Shown: positions 59,603 to 64,000 of the stretch, piece after piece
How positions within the stretch are numbered: the first letter of the stretch is position 1
Layout of the letters: the number at the start of each line of letters is the position of its first letter
From: an uncultured Bacillota bacterium
Lineage (GTDB): Bacteria; Bacillota_I; Bacilli_A; RFN20; CAG-631
Assembly: GCA_902491575.1 (NCBI GenBank)
Contig: CABUID010000010.1
Location: forward strand, 1-64,000
Direction of reading: 5' to 3'
DNA length: 64,000 nt
The notes under the pieces: generated by a model
What the model was told of the DNA's origin: nothing
Databases searched by the model: none
Seen by the model: the letters and a program-made list of their open reading frames with translations, nothing else
Program-made: the position numbers and the translations under genes

Positions 59603-62377
59603 ATGTTAGAAATTAAAAATGTATATAAAACATATTCTTCTAAAAATGGTGTAACTCACCGTGCTTTAGAAAATGTCTCATTAAAATTTAATGAAAAAGG
59701 ACTTGTCTTTATTTTAGGTAAATCCGGTTCTGGTAAATCTACTTTACTAAATTTAATTGGTGGAATTGATAGTTTTGATCGTGGAGACATTCTTATTGAT
59801 GGTCAAAGTTTTTTAAATTTTAAAGAAGCAGAGTTTGATAATTATCGCAATAGTTGTATTGGCTTTGTTTTTCAAGATTTTAATTTATTAGATAATTTAA
59901 CTGTTTATGATAATGTTACTTTAGCTCTTGATTTACAATCGAAAAAAGATAATGAAAAAGTTTTAGACATGCTAAATAAAATGGAAGTTGGAAAACTTAA
60001 AAATCGTAAAATTAATGAATTATCTGGTGGTCAAAAGCAAAGAGTATCCATAGCAAGAGCTTTAATCAAAGATCCAAAAATTATTTTAGCCGATGAACCT
60101 ACGGGTGCATTAGATAGTGATACTAGTGATGCGATCATCAAAATTTTAGCTAACCTTTCAAAAGAAAGATTGGTGATTGTTGTTACGCACAATAAAGAAA
60201 TTGCTTATGATTATGGTGATAGAATTATCGAAATTCGAGATGGTTTCGTTTTAAAAGATTTAGTAAGAAAAACGAAAGATGAAAAAGATACTCTTCAACC
60301 AACACTTGTTTCTTCAAATTTAGTAATCATCCCAAAAAATCAAGAGATGGATGATATTAATCTTCATCATTTGAATGTAACAATATCTGAAAAAAGACAA
60401 GATTACTATTTACTTGTGGATAGTGACAAAAACCGAACTATGTCTTTGTTTCCTAATGTCAAAGAAGTCATTAGCGATGAAAACAATGAAGAATTATTTC
60501 AACCTTTCCATTTTGAAGAGGAAAATGCATCTTCAAGCCACCTTTCAAAAGTGAAATCTAATCTACCCATTTCCAAAGCAATTAAATTTTCATTGTCTAA
60601 CTTAAGAAAGAAAAAATTAAGATTTTTCTTCACAGTACTTTTAGCCATTTTATCTGTTATTTTAACAGGTACGGCTATGAATTTTACACGTTATTCATTA
60701 ACCGATGCAATTGCTGCATCCATAGAAAAAGATAATGGCTCCTTTATTGAAGTTTCTTCAAGTTTTGCTCTATCCGATAGTTCATACGCTCTACAAAATA
60801 ATGATATTCAATATTTACAATCATTAGATCGAACATTATCCTATGAGTATAATCAAACATTTAAATTCACGAGTATTAGTGAAGTTAATGCTCCTATGAA
60901 TAATGATTTATTATTTACTAATCGTGACTTATATGGTTTTTTAGTGTGTGAAGATATTGAAGAATATGGTTATGGCAATGATTCCTTTAAAATTATTTAT
61001 GAAAAAGAAAATTTGACTTCCTCAGATTATGAAAACGGTGTTTATATTTCTTCCATTTTTGCCAACACGATTATACGTTATGTTCAAGAATATGGTACGG
61101 ATCGCTATAAAGATCTTTATCAATTAAATGAAACGAAAGATTTAATTGATTTTCGAATTTCAACCATTTCATCTTTGCATGGAACCATTTCTTTTCCTGT
61201 TATAGGAATCTTTGATGTTGACGAAAACCAAAGTTTATATCAACGTTATGCTTCATTATATGATAATCCAAATGATTATGAAACCATGAGCGAATATCAA
61301 GAATTAGCAAGAAGTTTCTTATTAAGAATGGTGGTTAAGCCTTCTTTTATGGAAAACTTTAAAAATACATATCGTTATTTTTCAACTCCTTTTACCATTC
61401 CAAATATATATAATAATTTATTAACTCCAAATGCCTTTGTTTATTCCTTAAGCAAATATGATTTAACGCAATCAAATGCAGAGTATTATTTTGTAGATCC
61501 TGAATGGAACGAAAGTAATTTTTATGAAAAAGTTCAAACATTAAAACCTAATCAAGTCTTTGTCGGACAAAATTTATTTAGGTCACTATTAGCAATTAAT
61601 ACATTCCCAAGAAATGATATTGATGAAATTCGTAATTTAGCAAATCGATTTAATAAAACACAATCTATTTTGAAGATTCAAAATTCAAGAGGTTCAAATG
61701 GTGAAGTTTATCAATCCATTCAAAATGTTGAAATTGTAGGAATTATTTCCAAAAATAGTGTCGATGATCGACTTACAGGCATATATCTTGGAAATGAGTC
61801 TTTCCAACAATTATCCAGCAATGTTTACCGTCCAAATCAAGTTTTAATCAAAGTTAATGAAAATGAAAATTACAAAAAACTGATTCATAATCTCTATGAA
61901 AACAAATTTAAAATTGATAATGATTTTGTAGAATATTTTTTACAATTTGCTTCTACAATGGAAAAATATTCTTCTTTCATTCAAATCGGTACTATTATTT
62001 GGTTTATTATCGTCACTTTACTTTTATATTCTTTTATTTCGAATTCTATCAAAGATAATTCTAAGCAAATTGGTATTTTAAAAGCATTAGGCGCAAATAT
62101 AAAAGATATTTATAAAATTTTTACTTTTGAAGCTTTACTTATCGGTATACTTGCTTCATTATTTGGTGTTTTAGGCTTTTATTTTGGTGGACTTCTCGTT
62201 AATAATATCGTTACTTCTTTATTCTATACATTCTATTTCCCTATTTTTAATGGTGATATCGTTACCATTTTGATTATGGTATTGTCAACATTATTGATAT
62301 TATTTATTTCATTAATTATTCCAATGTCTAAAATTAAAAATATTAAACCTATTGAAGTTATAAATACTTCTAATTAA
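59603..62377 (+). CDS. ABC exporter, ATPase fused to FtsX-like permease (second copy)
   Basis: 924-aa homologue of the preceding gene with the same architecture: ATPase with GKSGSGKST, LSGGQKQRVSIARAL and IILADEPTGALDS; membrane helix near 345; large extracytoplasmic domain; three C-terminal helices with SKQIGILKALGANIKDI. The ATPases are strongly similar while the external domains have diverged, as expected for a duplicated pair working as a heterodimer or on different substrates. AGGAGG stands 7 bases upstream. It ends the operon; a terminator follows. Confidence 0.9.
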   Translation: MLEIKNVYKTYSSKNGVTHRALENVSLKFNEKGLVFILGKSGSGKSTLLNLIGGIDSFDRGDILIDGQSFLNFKEAEFDNYRNSCIGFVFQDFNLLDNLTVYDNVTLALDLQSKKDNEKVLDMLNKMEVGKLKNRKINELSGGQKQRVSIARALIKDPKIILADEPTGALDSDTSDAIIKILANLSKERLVIVVTHNKEIAYDYGDRIIEIRDGFVLKDLVRKTKDEKDTLQPTLVSSNLVIIPKNQEMDDINLHHLNVTISEKRQDYYLLVDSDKNRTMSLFPNVKEVISDENNEELFQPFHFEEENASSSHLSKVKSNLPISKAIKFSLSNLRKKKLRFFFTVLLAILSVILTGTAMNFTRYSLTDAIAASIEKDNGSFIEVSSSFALSDSSYALQNNDIQYLQSLDRTLSYEYNQTFKFTSISEVNAPMNNDLLFTNRDLYGFLVCEDIEEYGYGNDSFKIIYEKENLTSSDYENGVYISSIFANTIIRYVQEYGTDRYKDLYQLNETKDLIDFRISTISSLHGTISFPVIGIFDVDENQSLYQRYASLYDNPNDYETMSEYQELARSFLLRMVVKPSFMENFKNTYRYFSTPFTIPNIYNNLLTPNAFVYSLSKYDLTQSNAEYYFVDPEWNESNFYEKVQTLKPNQVFVGQNLFRSLLAINTFPRNDIDEIRNLANRFNKTQSILKIQNSRGSNGEVYQSIQNVEIVGIISKNSVDDRLTGIYLGNESFQQLSSNVYRPNQVLIKVNENENYKKLIHNLYENKFKIDNDFVEYFLQFASTMEKYSSFIQIGTIIWFIIVTLLLYSFISNSIKDNSKQIGILKALGANIKDIYKIFTFEALLIGILASLFGVLGFYFGGLLVNNIVTSLFYTFYFPIFNGDIVTILIMVLSTLLILFISLIIPMSKIKNIKPIEVINTSN

Positions 62378-62383
62378 TCATTG

Positions 62384-62429
62384 AATAGACGATGTATTTG
62401 ATTCCATAATACATGGTCTATTTTTTTTT
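62384..62429 (+). terminator. Intrinsic terminator of the ABC exporter operon
   Basis: Interrupted stem AATAGAC..TGTATT/AATACA..GTCTATT (62384-62398 and 62408-62422) followed by about eight T. Confidence 0.75.
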
Positions 62430-62458
62430 ATTTGTACATACAATAGACTGGTGATTTT

Positions 62459-64000
62459 ATGACAAAAAAAAGTATTAAAGAAGTGATGCAACAGTTTCAA
62501 TGTAGTGAAAATGGTCTTAGTGAGCAAGAAGCAAAAAAAAGATTAGTAAAAAACGGAAAAAACATATTATCAAAAGATAAAAAAAAGAATCCTATTTTAA
62601 TGTTTTTAAATCAACTAATTGATCCTTTAGTATATGTTTTGCTAGCAGGATTTGTATTGTCTTTATTATTAAAAGAATATACAGATGCCACAATTATTAT
62701 ATTGGTAGTCTTTTTGAATGCTACCCTTTCTACTTATCAAGAATTTAAAGCAGAAAAAGCTTTGAAGGCTTTAGCTTCTTTAACATCTCCTACATGTCTT
62801 GTACGTCGAGATAACAAGGTGAAAGAGATTAAGGCGGAAGATTTAGTTGTAGGAGATATCGAAATCTTAGAAGCTGGAAGAAATGTATGTGCTGATTTAA
62901 GGTTAATTCAATCTTCTCATTTGATGATTGATGAATCGTCTTTAACGGGTGAATCTGTTCCTGTTGAAAAAAATGCTCAATTTATTGCTTCAAATAATGT
63001 TACCATAGGTGATCAAAAAAATATGGCTTTTATGTCTTCTTCCATTATTAAAGGTACTGGAGAAGGCATTGTTGTTGGTGTTGGCATGAATACACAAATA
63101 GGGAGAATTGCTAATCTTATTAAAAGTGAAAAAAAGAAAAATACACCTTTACAAAAAAAATTAAATGAGATTTCCAATATATTAGCCATTACAACAGTTA
63201 TTTTATGTGCATTAATATTTGCAATAGCTTTACTACAAAAAAGGAATACACTTGAAATGTTAATTACGGCTATTTCTTTAGCCGTTGCTGTTATACCAGA
63301 AGGTTTATTAGCTGTTGTAACCATCGTATTATCCTTAGGAGTTCAAAAATTAAGTAAAGTAAATGCCATTGTAAAAAAACTTCCAAGTGTTGAAACTCTT
63401 GGATGTGTTAACATCATTTGTTCGGATAAAACTGGAACTTTGACTTTAAATCAAATGAGTGTCACAAAGATCATTTTAAACCAAAAAATAATGGAGCAAC
63501 ATCACCTAACAAATAGCCACGAACTGAATCTTTTTAATCTTGGACTTATTTGTTGTAATGATGCAACATTTTCAGATGGCAAATATTTAGGCGATCCAAC
63601 TGAAGTTGCTTTATTACGCTTTTGTGAAAATTATAATATAAAAAGTTTACCACGGATGGATTGCATTCCTTTTGATAGTAATCGTAAAATGATGTCTACT
63701 TTAAACGGTGAATATCAATTCTCAAAAGGAGCGTTAGATTCCATTATACCACTTTGTAAGTATCAACTATTGAATGGAAAAATAGCAGTATTAAATAAAA
63801 AAGATGTGGATTATATTTACCAATTACATGATCGTTTATCGAGTGAAGGTCTACGGTTAATTGCTATTTCTTATAAAAAAGCCAAAAAAATAAGTGAAAA
63901 TAATTTAATTTTTATTGGACTAGCAGCAATGATTGATCCACCTAGAAAAGAAGCTAAAGAATCCATTGAAAATTTAAGAAATGCCCATATTAAAACCATC
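62459..64000 (+). CDS. P2-type cation-transporting ATPase (N-terminal part)
   Basis: Open frame of 514 codons from ATG 62459 (GGTGATTTT upstream) to the right edge, so the C-terminus is outside the window. Features in order: cytoplasmic N-domain (SENGLSEQEAKKRL), membrane helices near 50-90, the actuator motif LTGES in IDESSLTGESVPVEKN (about 160-175), helix 4 with VIPEGLLAVVT (the PEGL ion-site motif), the phosphorylation site DKTGTLT (about 324-330), the nucleotide domain with FSKGALDSI. This is a P2A/Ca2+-ATPase-like pump, with Leu after PEG-Leu where Ca2+ pumps usually have Pro (PEGLP). Ion likely Ca2+ or a related cation, not proven. Confidence 0.9.
   Translation, partial: MTKKSIKEVMQQFQCSENGLSEQEAKKRLVKNGKNILSKDKKKNPILMFLNQLIDPLVYVLLAGFVLSLLLKEYTDATIIILVVFLNATLSTYQEFKAEKALKALASLTSPTCLVRRDNKVKEIKAEDLVVGDIEILEAGRNVCADLRLIQSSHLMIDESSLTGESVPVEKNAQFIASNNVTIGDQKNMAFMSSSIIKGTGEGIVVGVGMNTQIGRIANLIKSEKKKNTPLQKKLNEISNILAITTVILCALIFAIALLQKRNTLEMLITAISLAVAVIPEGLLAVVTIVLSLGVQKLSKVNAIVKKLPSVETLGCVNIICSDKTGTLTLNQMSVTKIILNQKIMEQHHLTNSHELNLFNLGLICCNDATFSDGKYLGDPTEVALLRFCENYNIKSLPRMDCIPFDSNRKMMSTLNGEYQFSKGALDSIIPLCKYQLLNGKIAVLNKKDVDYIYQLHDRLSSEGLRLIAISYKKAKKISENNLIFIGLAAMIDPPRKEAKESIENLRNAHIKTI

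Noticed and set aside
63013..63324. Open frame antisense to the P-type ATPase
   Set aside because: The P-type ATPase on the plus strand carries conserved motifs over the same bases, so this is a shadow.

Overview
This window looks like a chromosomal segment of an AT-rich, low-GC Gram-positive bacterium (Firmicutes, class Bacilli or a close relative of the Mollicutes) that uses the standard bacterial code: TGA terminates several genes (atpH, dxr, uppS) and TGG encodes Trp. Gene order closely follows Bacillus subtilis in several blocks: atpB-E-F-H-A-G-D-C followed by DUF1146 and spoIIQ; rplM-rpsI-cwlD; the glmU position next to prs; rpsB-tsf-pyrH-frr-uppS-cdsA-dxr-rseP-polC; and spoVT-rqcP-yabP-yabQ-(divIC position)-spoIIE. 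Five sporulation-type genes (spoIIQ, cwlD, spoVT, yabP/yabQ, spoIIE), a sigma-F-like promoter in front of spoIIQ and Spo0A-box-like sites in front of spoIIE suggest an endospore former. The many Ser/Asn-rich lipoproteins recall uncultured gut Bacilli, but the exact taxon cannot be fixed from sequence reading alone.

Layout. 0-1.2 kb: promoter and leader of an rRNA operon that runs off the left edge, an unknown small gene and a TspO homologue. 1.2-4.1 kb: methylglyoxal synthase, a lipoprotein and SpoIIQ. 4.1-11.3 kb: complete F1Fo ATP synthase operon (minus strand) whose c subunit carries a Na+-type, two-carboxylate ion site. 11.3-13.5 kb: an in-frame TsaC-RpiB fusion and the amidase CwlD. 13.6-16.9 kb: ribosomal proteins S9/L13 with a leader, then two PII-like proteins with a duplicated DUF1538 transporter. 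17-30.8 kb: prs, a degenerate GlmU-like protein, PolC, and the isoprenoid/phospholipid/translation block, all on the minus strand. 30.8-35.1 kb: the plus-strand sporulation block and a tRNA-Arg.

35-64 kb is the accessory half: secreted lipoproteins (an endonuclease I-type nuclease with InlB-like repeats, a putative beta-helix protein, a GHL10 glycosidase-like protein), a TetR/flavoprotein module with visible operators, a three-gene ABC operon whose ATPase is fused to a TMEM164/YwaF-like membrane domain, an M16C peptidase, a stand-alone PTS EIIC-like protein, an EPSP-synthase-like protein that has lost key residues, two tandem MacB-like ABC exporters and a truncated P-type cation ATPase at the right edge.

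Most operons are bounded by clear intrinsic terminators and sigma-A promoters, listed below. The most noteworthy points are the Na+-type c ring, the tsaC-rpiB fusion with an internal start, the pseudo-GlmU, the membrane-domain/ABC fusion, the twin PII/DUF1538 module and the sporulation promoter elements.
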